NCBI GenBank assembly: GCA_023410645.1
Contig: JAEYPQ010000087.1
Coordinates: 1 to 13,281, forward strand
Direction: 5' to 3'
Length of the DNA stretch: 13,281 nucleotides
Source: Bacillota bacterium
GTDB taxonomy: Bacteria > Bacillota > Clostridia > TANB77 > CAG-465
Of this stretch, positions 6,014 through 11,568 are shown piece by piece. Position numbers and translations under genes: made by a program. The number at the start of each line of letters is the position of its first letter. Within the stretch, counting starts at the first letter, position 1. The notes beneath the pieces were generated by a model. The model was not told the DNA's origin, did no database searches, and was given only the letters and a program-made list of their open reading frames with translations.

Positions 6014-6766
6014 ATGGCCAAAGTAATAGCAATAGCCAATCAAAAGGGTGGTGTTGGTAAGACAACTAGCACATTTAATCTAGCAGCCGCATTAGCACAA
6101 GAAAATAAAAAGGTATTAATGATTGATTTAGATAGCCAAAGTAGCTTAACTATTTCAGCAGGATATGAGCCTTTAGAAATGGAACATAGTATTGTAGATG
6201 TTCTAGAAAAAAACGGAATCTCTATTTCTAATTGTATTTATCCAGTTCAAAAAGTGAACAATCTTTCTATCGTTACCAGTTTAATTGATCTCGCAACTTT
6301 AGAAATGGAGCTTCTTAGTAGAGCTAGCAGAGAGAAGATCCTAGAAAGAGCTTTAGAAGAAATTCAAGATTGTTTTGATTACATCTTAATAGATTGTCAA
6401 CCTTCCTTGGGAATTTTAACCATTAATGCGTTATCATGTGCTGATGAAGTAGTTATATGCTGTAAAGCAGATTACTTATCCTATCGTGGTTTAACTTTAC
6501 TTGAAGATAGTATAAGTGAAATAAAAGCTTTGATTAATCCAAAACTTCAAATCAAAGGAGTTATAGCAACACTTTACGAGAAGGTTGTAAATGATAATAA
6601 ACAGATACTTGAACTACTAGAAAAGAATTATGATGTATTGGGAGTAATAAAGAAAACAGCTACTGCATACAAGGGGATTTTAGAAGGTATACCCGTAGTA
6701 GTTCAAACACCTGGACTAGATATTTCAGTTGAATATAAAAAGATTGCTAAAACACTAGAAAACTAG
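6014..6766 (+). CDS. parA: ParA-type partition ATPase
   Basis: Predicted 250 aa with a strong ribosome site (AGGAGGG at 6001 region, about 6 nt before ATG). Deviant Walker A KGGVGKTT at residues 11-18 with the signature lysine of the ParA/MinD superfamily; Walker A' VLMIDLDSQ at 34-42; Walker B YILIDCQP at 123-130. The short N-terminus has no helix-turn-helix, as in type Ib or Soj-like ParA proteins, so autoregulation probably falls to the small downstream DNA-binding partner. ParA forms ATP-dependent dimers on the nucleoid and moves plasmid copies through the centromere-binding partner. Flanked by octamer arrays on both sides, 53 bp before the RHH gene, one operon. Confidence 0.95.
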   Translation: MAKVIAIANQKGGVGKTTSTFNLAAALAQENKKVLMIDLDSQSSLTISAGYEPLEMEHSIVDVLEKNGISISNCIYPVQKVNNLSIVTSLIDLATLEMELLSRASREKILERALEEIQDCFDYILIDCQPSLGILTINALSCADEVVICCKADYLSYRGLTLLEDSISEIKALINPKLQIKGVIATLYEKVVNDNKQILELLEKNYDVLGVIKKTATAYKGILEGIPVVVQTPGLDISVEYKKIAKTLEN

Positions 6767-6798
6767 AAAAGTAAAAATCTAAAAAACTAGAATTTTAG
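6754..6798. repeat. Octamer array 2 between parA and its partner gene
   Basis: ACTAG at 6754, 6762 and 6786 with degenerate units AGTA (6770), TCTA (6778) and TTTAG (6794) in the same 8-bp phase. It sits directly before the ribosome site of the RHH gene. Confidence 0.6.
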
Positions 6799-6819
6799 TT
6801 TTATTTTATGGAGGTATAT

Positions 6820-7065
6820 ATGGCAAATAAATTTGAGCAAAAAGAAACAATTAGAAGAGAAAGAAAGAGTGCAATTCAAACAGCCGTTTCTAATAATATA
6901 GATCAGGTTACAAGTGTAAAAGATAGTAAGAAAGACAAATCGCAGATAGCTTGTTTTATAGATACAGATGTGTACATTCAAATAGGCATAATGGCAGCTA
7001 CTACGAAGAAAAAGAAAGCGGATATTGTAAATGAAGCATTAAAACAATATTTTAGAAATAACTAG
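6820..7065 (+). CDS. Ribbon-helix-helix partition partner (ParB/ParG/omega-like role)
   Basis: Predicted 81 aa. Start at 6820 because GGAGG (6810-6814) is 5 nt upstream; the ATG at 6808 overlaps that ribosome site and is unlikely. Residues 1-40 are basic, polar and probably disordered (EQKETIRRERK, KDSKKDK), as in ParG and omega, where the tail contacts ParA. Residues about 41-79 form the RHH fold: a strand QIACFIDTDVYIQIG, then helix IMAATTKKKKADIV and helix NEALKQYFRNN. Its gene follows parA and ends inside octamer array 3. I infer that it binds the AACTAGAA repeats, giving both centromere and operon repressor functions. Confidence 0.82.
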   Translation: MANKFEQKETIRRERKSAIQTAVSNNIDQVTSVKDSKKDKSQIACFIDTDVYIQIGIMAATTKKKKADIVNEALKQYFRNN

Positions 7066-7100
7066 AAAACTAATTTTATAAAAAACTAGTTTTCTAGTTA
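7058..7100. repeat. Octamer array 3 with a 16-bp inverted repeat after the RHH gene
   Basis: ACTAG at 7061, ACTA at 7069 and ACTAG at 7085 keep the 8-bp phase; inverted CTAGTT follows at 7094. The flanks AATAACTAGAAAACTA and TAGTTTTCTAGTTATT are perfectly complementary, so a hairpin is possible, but no T-run follows. It overlaps the stop codon of the RHH gene. Confidence 0.58.
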
Positions 7101-7107
7101 TTATAAG

Positions 7108-7228
7108 AAAGAGGTATTTAACAGGTTTTATCTAGTGAATAATATGGATATTTATATGAGAATTTGTTAAGGGAGATTTATTGGCATAGGCATTAAAAGA
7201 ATATATGGGAAGAAATAAAAACAACTAG
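7108..7228 (+). pseudogene. Decayed second copy of the RHH partner gene
   Basis: Frame-broken translation still echoes the intact RHH protein in order: NNMDIYMRI resembles IDTDVYIQIGI, and, after a stop, ALKEYMGRNKNN with stop TAG at 7226-7228 resembles NEALKQYFRNN with its stop. At DNA level GGCATTAAAAGAATAT matches AGCATTAAAACAATAT of the intact gene. Stops at two points and a missing middle show that it is not functional. It probably arose by duplication of the partition partner. Its last bases supply part of the ribosome site of the next gene. Confidence 0.6.
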
Positions 7229-7239
7229 GAGTAAATGAC

Positions 7240-7602
7240 GTGAAGATTGAAAGAATAAAGAAAATGATTGCAGAGGCAAGTCAATATCGATTCTTAATTA
7301 AGATAATAACAGCTAATCTAGGAGATTTTTATGTAGTAACAGAGGATGTAACAACTATAACTAGAGTGATTATAAAGGCTACTAACCTAATATATAGAGA
7401 AGATTATTTAATAATAATGTATGATATAGAACCGTTATATGATCGTCGTTTGGGTGAACATTTTAATATCTATGAAAAAGACTTGCCTAAGGTTGATATA
7501 AAAATAAATAAAAGAGAGATATATATCATTGAAGAAGAAATCAGAGGTATTGAGGTGGTTTATACTAACTGGGGCGATTGGTATGTACCAGCTGAATTTT
7601 AA
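7240..7602 (+). CDS. Hypothetical 120-aa protein, GTG start
   Basis: GTG at 7240 is used because AGGAG (7227-7231) lies 8 nt upstream and no in-frame ATG follows early. The product opens with a basic helix (KIERIKKMIAEASQYR), then mixed strand-rich sequence (FLIKIITANLGDFYVVTEDV, YLIIMYDIEPLYDRR) and ends IEVVYTNWGDWYVPAEF. No signal peptide or membrane segment. I recognise no family. It follows the partition locus on the same strand and might be co-transcribed with it. Confidence 0.72.
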   Translation: MKIERIKKMIAEASQYRFLIKIITANLGDFYVVTEDVTTITRVIIKATNLIYREDYLIIMYDIEPLYDRRLGEHFNIYEKDLPKVDIKINKREIYIIEEEIRGIEVVYTNWGDWYVPAEF

Positions 7603-7803
7603 AGGTAAATTTATGAATATGACAGATAAAAAGATAAATATTTATGCAAAAAGTGATAGATTTTATAAAGATAAATAAATTTTTGCATAGGGGAAAGTCT
7701 AAGTACATTGATAGTCATAGCCTTAAAAAACTACCACCGATAACTAAACATTATGTGTGTATGTTCTTGATAGTATACAGATAATAAGTAACCAATTATC
7801 CAT
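7603..7803. other. Intergenic stretch with a possible 21-aa ORF and a 10-bp inverted repeat
   Basis: 7613-7678 (+) could encode 21 aa (MNMTDKKINIYAKSDRFYKDK) behind AAAGG spaced 7 nt; support is thin. TATGCAAAAA (7643-7652) and TTTTTGCATA (7680-7689) form a 10-bp inverted repeat 27 bp apart. Nothing else seen. Confidence 0.25.
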
Positions 7804-7880
7804 TAATCTATAACATCCAAAAGAGTCATGCAACAGCCAGAAGTTGGCTGTTGCATGACTCTTTTAGATGTTATAGATTA
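7804..7880. terminator. Exceptionally long (36-bp) hairpin terminator
   Basis: Arms 7804-7839 and 7845-7880 pair with a single mismatch around a 5-nt loop. The mismatch is a G-U pair on the minus strand, which fits its use by the minus-strand gene whose stop codon (7880-7878) lies in the stem. A- and T-runs flank the inner 21-bp core, so it may also stop + transcripts. Confidence 0.8.
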
Positions 7881-8450
7881 GCGCTCTGTTACGCTAATAG
7901 GTTTAAAGCCTGTTTTAATACATTCTAAGAATCCATAATCTAGTATTGAGTCTTCAAATGTAATGATAATATAGTTTGTCCCACTGTGTTGCATGAACTC
8001 TCTGATTTCTGATTTAAAAGAATATAGAGTATCATTTTGATTTTCAATTTCATTTATGACAAGTGTTCCGTAAGTATATATGGGAACACCAATTGAAGCT
8101 ACTAATGCTCCTGTTATAGCAGTTTTTATAGCTAGAATAGCTCCACCAACACCAGTGGTGAGAGTGCCTCCTCCAGTTAATTTATTAACTGAGGATATCA
8201 TCTTATTATTTTCGTACATAAGTGTATCAATATCATTTAGCAATTTATCTGCATATGTTTTATTGATTTTATACTGTCTTCGAACTCCGTCTCTACATGT
8301 AGTTGATGTAAGTGATGCAGCTGTAACCTCTGATCCATCAAATAACCTATTTGCATAGGAATAATTCCACGATCTAGCAAATACACCTGAACTACATAAA
8401 AGCACACACATAACAAGAAATAGACTTAATACTTTCTTTGATTTAAACAT
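7878..8450 (-). CDS. Secreted protein with a glycine-rich hydrophobic core (bacteriocin-like?)
   Basis: Predicted 190 aa with AGGAGG (8464-8459) 8 nt before ATG. Clear signal peptide: MFKSKK, hydrophobic 8-20, cleavage probable after VFA (residue 26). The mature part has an N-terminal polar region with a single Cys (residue 52), then residues 93-125: GGG, TGVGGAILAIKTAITGALVASIGV, a glycine/alanine-zipper membrane-type segment. A soluble C-terminal about 55 residues (EIENQND to VTER) follow. Such segments occur in pore-forming bacteriocins, phage proteins and some toxins; I recognise no exact family. Divergent from a small three-helix membrane protein across a shared inverted repeat, the arrangement expected of a toxin with its immunity protein. 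That role is inference. Confidence 0.75.
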   Translation of the reverse strand: MFKSKKVLSLFLVMCVLLCSSGVFARSWNYSYANRLFDGSEVTAASLTSTTCRDGVRRQYKINKTYADKLLNDIDTLMYENNKMISSVNKLTGGGTLTTGVGGAILAIKTAITGALVASIGVPIYTYGTLVINEIENQNDTLYSFKSEIREFMQHSGTNYIIITFEDSILDYGFLECIKTGFKPISVTER

Positions 8451-8479
8451 AAAAAAAACCTCCTTAGTAGTATTTTCAA

Positions 8480-8507
8480 TTTATAGTATAGTACAAACAA
8501 TTGTAAA
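8480..8507 (-). promoter_or_regulatory. Promoter of the secreted glycine-rich protein
   Basis: On the minus strand: TTTACA (8507-8502), 16-bp spacer, TATAAA (8485-8480). The -35 box is within the left arm of the inverted repeat 8495-8512. Confidence 0.5.
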
Positions 8508-8551
8508 AATAAACAGTTTTTGGAAAAAAATAATTATTTTTACAATTGTTT
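8495..8551. promoter_or_regulatory. Perfect 18-bp inverted repeat between divergent genes (operator)
   Basis: AAACAATTGTAAAAATAA (8495-8512) and its exact complement (8534-8551) are 21 bp apart, about four turns centre to centre. Each arm contains ACAATTGT, itself a palindrome, and supplies TTTACA to one of the two divergent promoters. On + this TTTACA precedes TATAAA by 15 bp. One regulator could thus control both genes together. Confidence 0.62.
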
Positions 8552-8600
8552 TTTTAAAATATAAATTATGTGTTATAATAAAAAGAAAGGAGGAATAAGA

Positions 8601-8846
8601 ATGAAAATTTCAAAAGAAAAAATGTTAAATATCTTAATTACTTTAAGTATCATAGTTATTATTCTATTATTTATACTAAATTTTTATATATCGCATACCA
8701 TTATTATGGAGTGTGGAATGGTAGTGGTATTATTATTAATATCTTTTCTAATATATAAACTTAAATTGACTGATAATAAAAGACTTATATTTCCTATTGT
8801 TGCAGCGCTGATAATTATTGCAAAAATAATTATTGATTTATTATAA
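8601..8846 (+). CDS. Small three-helix membrane protein (immunity-like?)
   Basis: Predicted 81 aa. Start at 8601, not the ATG at 8568: AAAGGAGG (8586-8593) is 7 nt upstream. Three hydrophobic segments: about residues 9-31, 34-53 and 61-81, separated by short basic turns (YKLKLTDNKR). Size and topology match many bacteriocin immunity proteins, though such tiny membrane proteins are common and sequence alone does not prove it. Divergent from the secreted glycine-rich protein and sharing its operator. Ends before a strong terminator at 8910-8952. Confidence 0.72.
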   Translation: MKISKEKMLNILITLSIIVIILLFILNFYISHTIIMECGMVVVLLLISFLIYKLKLTDNKRLIFPIVAALIIIAKIIIDLL

Positions 8847-8909
8847 CTGTTCAGTTAATGAGTAAACAAAATATATTTTTATAGAATGAAAGGTAGATTC
8901 TAATACACA

Positions 8910-8952
8910 ATTAAAAAAATAGCATATAATATATATATGCTATTTTTTTAAT
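8910..8952. terminator. 19-bp stem terminator, bidirectional
   Basis: Arms 8910-8928 and 8934-8952 with loop ATATA, flanked by A7 and T7. It ends the small membrane-protein transcript, yet lies only 13 bp before the ribosome site of the next gene, whose promoter must be upstream or inside it. Confidence 0.8.
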
Positions 8953-8977
8953 CTAAATAATATAAAAGGAGTAATAT

Positions 8978-9553
8978 ATGCTCTCATTAATAGAAATTAT
9001 TAACCACTATGACACAGTACTATCACCTTTTAATTACATAATAAAATCTCAAAACAATTTAACGCTAGAATTTGACATTAAACCAAGTGAAGTATGTCAT
9101 CTCTTATTTGGTACCATTGATAAAGGTTTACCTATGCGACAGAATTACAAAGGGCTTAATGGTTATAATAAAATAAAAGATGAAACTGTAACATGGGACA
9201 ACTTACCTCATTCTGTAAAAAAGCATTCAAATATAAGAACGGAGTACTTTGACAAATTTCATAAGCTTTTAGATAAGCCAAGTAGTGGTATTTTTTATAA
9301 TTCTAAAATAGTACAAAATATCCATGCATTAAAATTAAAAACAACAGATATCCAAGGTGATTTTCTGATATATAAAGTAATAGACAACTGCATTTTACAT
9401 CTAATATTAGAAAATGTCTCAACTAACGGTACTTATCGTCTAACACCTAAATGTTTCTTTGTAAGAAAACTTGCAAATAGTAATGCAGATGTTTTCTTAC
9501 AAAATCAAAAAGAGTTTCCTATTCTATCATCCACAAAGGTTTTAAAACCATAG
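8978..9553 (+). CDS. Probable PBECR4-like (BECR-fold nuclease-type) protein
   Basis: Predicted 191 aa, AGGAG (8967-8971) 6 nt before ATG. No signal peptide. Order of motifs recalls PBECR4-domain proteins of Firmicute phages and plasmids: an opening helix LSLIEIINHYDTVLS, strand LTLEFD, then SEVCHLLFGTI (the 'HLLG' block, residues 38-47), EYFDKFHKLLD (89-99), a strand-rich middle, then YRLTPKCFFVRKL (153-165). BECR-fold proteins include RelE, EndoU, colicin E5/D and barnase-like RNases, often polymorphic toxins; His41 and the Arg/Lys in the last block would be candidate active-site residues. No adjacent antitoxin-like gene is seen. The assignment is from remembered family patterns, so moderate. 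Confidence 0.7.
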   Translation: MLSLIEIINHYDTVLSPFNYIIKSQNNLTLEFDIKPSEVCHLLFGTIDKGLPMRQNYKGLNGYNKIKDETVTWDNLPHSVKKHSNIRTEYFDKFHKLLDKPSSGIFYNSKIVQNIHALKLKTTDIQGDFLIYKVIDNCILHLILENVSTNGTYRLTPKCFFVRKLANSNADVFLQNQKEFPILSSTKVLKP

Positions 9554-9556
9554 AAA

Positions 9557-9586
9557 AAAAGTCATCTTAGAAAAGATGACTTTTAT
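9557..9586 (+). terminator. Terminator after the PBECR4-like gene
   Basis: Arms 9557-9568 and 9573-9584 form a perfect 12-bp stem with loop AGAA, ending in a T-run and immediately following the stop codon. Confidence 0.85.
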
Positions 9587-9621
9587 TAATAATTATAATT
9601 AACTTTAATTTTTTGGACAAC

Positions 9622-9727
9622 GCTTTATTAAGCCATAAAGCCATAAAGGCAATAACCCGAGATTAAAGTCCGAGGGGCGGACGATAGGGTTGTCAACCTA
9701 TCTGAAAGTAGTTAGAAAACAACTTTC
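9622..9727 (+). ncRNA. Compact structured RNA element with alternative helices (or oriT-like DNA)
   Basis: Helices: 9622-9628/9635-9641; AACCC 9654-9658 with GGGTT 9687-9691 enclosing GTCCG 9668-9672/CGGAC 9678-9682; 9704-9713/9718-9727 with one A-A mismatch. The GGGTT arm can instead pair in 9684-9691/9695-9701, which excludes the AACCC helix. GC is well above the flanks. Mutually exclusive pairing is typical of regulatory leaders, and the next gene starts at 9884. A stem-loop origin of transfer or replication is an alternative. I cannot assign a riboswitch or oriT family. Confidence 0.4.
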
Positions 9728-9883
9728 TTAAATATATAGTATGCACCGTATCCTATAGAATATACTAAAAATCATATTTAATATGCAAAATTCGGTACAT
9801 GTTCTATATATTAAATGATATCACACCAAATATAGCTTGTCCATAAAAATTATATCAAGTCAGATGAAAGGAGAGTGAAGGGA

Positions 9884-10183
9884 ATGAATGAGAGAATGAT
9901 GCGATATGATGCAGGAAGAACAAAACCATTTTACGAGATCAAGCAAAAAGATGAAGTTTGTATACTAGAACTGTTAAGGATAGCTAAGAAAATAGGTATA
10001 GAAAATGTTAACTTTGAATACTATGCAACTAAAAGTTCAGAGGCAGATATACACTTTTATTTAGTTGAATATAACGGGTATTGGGAGCTAGTTGTTAAAG
10101 AGGAGGATGGTTATCAAGTTAGAACTACAGACGTATATAGAATAGCTGATGATGAAGTTATAAAATATCAGTATTCAGAGTAA
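9884..10183 (+). CDS. Hypothetical 99-aa acidic protein
   Basis: ATG at 9884 is preferred; the GTG at 9875 sits on top of the GGAG ribosome site (9870-9873). The product opens MNERMMRYDAGRTKPFYEIKQKDEV, contains LELLRIAKKIGIENVNFEYYATKSSEADIHF and a strand-rich end (YWELVVKEEDGYQVRTTDVYRI). No signal peptide or membrane segment. I recognise no family. It follows a structured leader-like region and a 150-bp AT-rich stretch. Confidence 0.7.
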   Translation: MNERMMRYDAGRTKPFYEIKQKDEVCILELLRIAKKIGIENVNFEYYATKSSEADIHFYLVEYNGYWELVVKEEDGYQVRTTDVYRIADDEVIKYQYSE

Positions 10184-10266
10184 GCATTATTCTTGTTATA
10201 CACCAAGGATAACAACGATAAATATGGGGTAAATTCAAGCTGTTTTTGAACAGAAAAAACAGGTAT

Positions 10267-10294
10267 CCCATTAGGTATATACCGAATAGGACAG
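10267..10294 (+). repeat. Palindromic site copy B (CTATTCGG-TATATA-CCGAATAG family)
   Basis: Right half TATACCGAATAGGACAG is perfect and the left half (CCATTAGG) is degraded. Positions 10274-10294 are identical over 21 bp to the complement of 11483-11503. Directly abuts the ribosome site of the next gene, so it lies in its leader. Confidence 0.65.
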
Positions 10295-10305
10295 GAGGTA
10301 GGATT

Positions 10306-10659
10306 ATGAGTGAAACATTAAATGGTCAAGAAGTTTTTGAGAACATAGAAGAAAAGCTATCAAATGCAGAAATTGAGAAAGATTATAGTATTACAGAACA
10401 AGAGCTCTTGGGTAAGACCATTAAAAGTACGGAGATATATGAGAGCCTTAATAATGAGCAAAAAAAGATAAGTAAAGAAGAAAAAGAAATGAGAAGAAAG
10501 GCTATAGCTAATGGGATAGCATTAAATGCATTAGGAGGAGGGCCAGAGCCTACAGGTATAGCTTTAGAAATGTATGAGAAATATATTGAGGGTGAATTTA
10601 CCTTTGAAGAATTAGAACATCAGCTTATAAAAATGTTTATCAAAGTAGATAAATTGTAA
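10306..10659 (+). CDS. VbhA-antitoxin-like protein
   Basis: Predicted 117 aa. Start at 10306 because AGGAGGT (10293-10299) lies 6 nt upstream; an in-frame ATG at 10246 has no ribosome site. Residues 1-60 are acidic/polar. Residues about 62-110 (RRKAIANGIALN, then GPEPTGIALEMYEKYIEGEF and FEELEHQL) match the pattern of VbhA-family Fic inhibitors: helix, 'xEP' turn, long helix, 'GEIT' and a closing helix. The inhibitory motif [S/T]xxxE[G/N] is not evident: LGGG (76-79) stands where the conserved Glu-Gly would be. No Fic-domain gene is present. It may be a diverged homolog with another partner. Confidence 0.72.
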   Translation: MSETLNGQEVFENIEEKLSNAEIEKDYSITEQELLGKTIKSTEIYESLNNEQKKISKEEKEMRRKAIANGIALNALGGGPEPTGIALEMYEKYIEGEFTFEELEHQLIKMFIKVDKL

Positions 10660-10760
10660 AATTTAATTCAAGGGCAGGATAAGGAGTCCGACAAGTCGGC
10701 TACATATTCTCGGCAAAGCCGATAAATTTAATATGTTTTGTGGTAAGACAATTGAGATAA
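10660..10760. other. Two short GC hairpins between the VbhA-like gene and the RHH gene
   Basis: CCGAC/GTCGG (10688-10700 region) and TCGGC/GCCGA (10710-10722 region) are small, stable hairpins without T-runs. The first contains GTCCGACA, a partial copy of the operator-like 9-mer found further downstream. Confidence 0.35.
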
Positions 10761-10765
10761 TACTA

Positions 10766-10836
10766 TTGATAATGTCCGACAATAAGAGTAAAATCATAAT
10801 TAACTATAGTGTTATCAATATATTAAATGTCCGACA
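10766..10836 (+). promoter_or_regulatory. Promoter of the RHH gene with two TGTCCGACA operators
   Basis: TTGATA (10766-10771), 17-bp spacer, TAAAAT (10789-10794). A 9-mer TGTCCGACA occupies the spacer (10773-10781) and recurs at 10828-10836 touching the ribosome site. An eight-base version is at 10686-10693. This suits autorepression by the RHH protein encoded next. Confidence 0.6.
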
Positions 10837-10846
10837 GGGGGTAAAA

Positions 10847-11251
10847 ATGGATAGAGAGTTAAGAAAAACAACTGTAAAGCTTCATCAAAGGCAATATGAT
10901 GTTATAGAAAATATCGCTAAGAAAGAAGGGGTTACGGTTTCGGAGGTTATGAGAGATTTGCTAGATAAAGCGTTAACAGAGAGAGTCACAGAAGAAAATA
11001 TGGATGTGATAGCTCGGGTTGTTAGACAGCAAGTAGAGGTAGTGATGAAACCACATGTAGAAAGAATATGTGCGTTATCATCTAAAGGGGGACACATGGC
11101 AGCGGCAGCAGCATTTTTAAACACACAGGCTCTTATGGATCTTGTTCCACCAGAACGTAAAAAAGATGCACGTCAGATGTATGAGAATGCTCGTAAAAAA
11201 GCTGTAGCGTACATGAAAACAAAAACAGATGAGTTTGAAGATGAGTATTAA
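10847..11251 (+). CDS. RHH DNA-binding protein with helical C-terminal extension
   Basis: Predicted 134 aa. Start at 10847 because AGGGGG (10836-10841) is 5 nt upstream; the longer frame from 10733 runs through the promoter. Residues 4-44 are a CopG/Arc-type RHH domain: strand LRKTTVKLHQRQYDVIENIA, turn KKEGVTVSE, helix VMRDLLDKAL. Residues 48-134 are mainly helical and charged, with an Ala-rich segment (HMAAAAAF) and an acidic end. The extension could mediate oligomerisation or partner binding, as in plasmid copy-control, partition or relaxosome accessory proteins; which one cannot be told. Tandem with the VbhA-like gene, and the two are enclosed by inverted palindromic sites. Confidence 0.8.
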   Translation: MDRELRKTTVKLHQRQYDVIENIAKKEGVTVSEVMRDLLDKALTERVTEENMDVIARVVRQQVEVVMKPHVERICALSSKGGHMAAAAAFLNTQALMDLVPPERKKDARQMYENARKKAVAYMKTKTDEFEDEY

Positions 11252-11286
11252 AACGGTAGTGTGTGCCGGACTCATTGAGATAGTCC

Positions 11287-11322
11287 AAAAAGTAGATGTC
11301 ATTTAGACATCTACTTTTTTAT
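11287..11322. terminator. 14-bp stem terminator after the RHH gene
   Basis: Arms 11287-11300 and 11306-11319, loop ATTTA, with A5 before and T6 after; works on either strand. Confidence 0.85.
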
Positions 11323-11336
11323 TTTTCGCCTGCAGA

Positions 11337-11393
11337 GCTAAGATATAAAAATTTCATTGGGACCCCTACCCAATAAATTTTTTATATCTTAGC
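11337..11393. repeat. Long imperfect hairpin with loop ACCCCTA
   Basis: Outer stem 11337-11354/11375-11393 (one bulge) and inner ATTGGG 11356-11361/CCCAAT 11369-11374 leave a 7-nt loop ACCCCTA at 11362-11368. It follows a complete terminator and is followed by no T-run at its base, so termination is not its obvious role. A hairpin used in single-stranded DNA processing (origin, oriT) or a protein target is possible. Confidence 0.4.
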
Positions 11394-11568
11394 CTAAAAT
11401 GATTTACTTTAAGTTGATAGTTGTTAAACAAATACATCAATTAAAGCTTAAATTTCACTGAATTTTAAAAAAGTCAAAAGTGCTGTCCTATTCGGTATAT
11501 ACCGAGTGTAACACCTATAAAACCTTTGTCCCACAAACGTTCCAAAATTATTCAGATAATAAAAAATA
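11394..11568. other. Intergenic stretch holding only palindromic site C
   Basis: No ORF, promoter or hairpin of note apart from the site at 11483-11507. Confidence 0.5.
11483..11509 (-). repeat. Palindromic site copy C, inverted relative to copy B
   Basis: Left half CTGTCCTATTCGGTATATA is perfect and the right half (CCGAGTG) is degraded. 11483-11503 is the exact complement of 10274-10294. B and C face each other about 1.2 kb apart, bracketing the VbhA-like and RHH genes. Confidence 0.65.

Noticed and set aside
6787..6981. 64-aa minus-strand ORF in the partition locus
   Set aside because: Opposite the RHH gene; Cys/Phe/Ile-rich shadow with no ribosome site.
5948..7100. CRISPR array or Rep iterons
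   Set aside because: Units are 8 bp without spacers, so not CRISPR. No Rep gene is near, while ParA and an RHH protein are, so centromere/operator repeats fit better.
8080..8358. 92-aa + strand ORF
   Set aside because: Lies wholly opposite the well-supported secreted-protein gene 7878-8450, with no ribosome site and a shadow-like composition.
9867..9883. GTG at 9875 as the start of the 99-aa gene
   Set aside because: It overlaps the only ribosome site; the ATG at 9884 has workable spacing.
10885..11302. Minus-strand ORFs opposite the RHH gene and its terminator
   Set aside because: No ribosome sites; they overlap a strong gene and cross a terminator.
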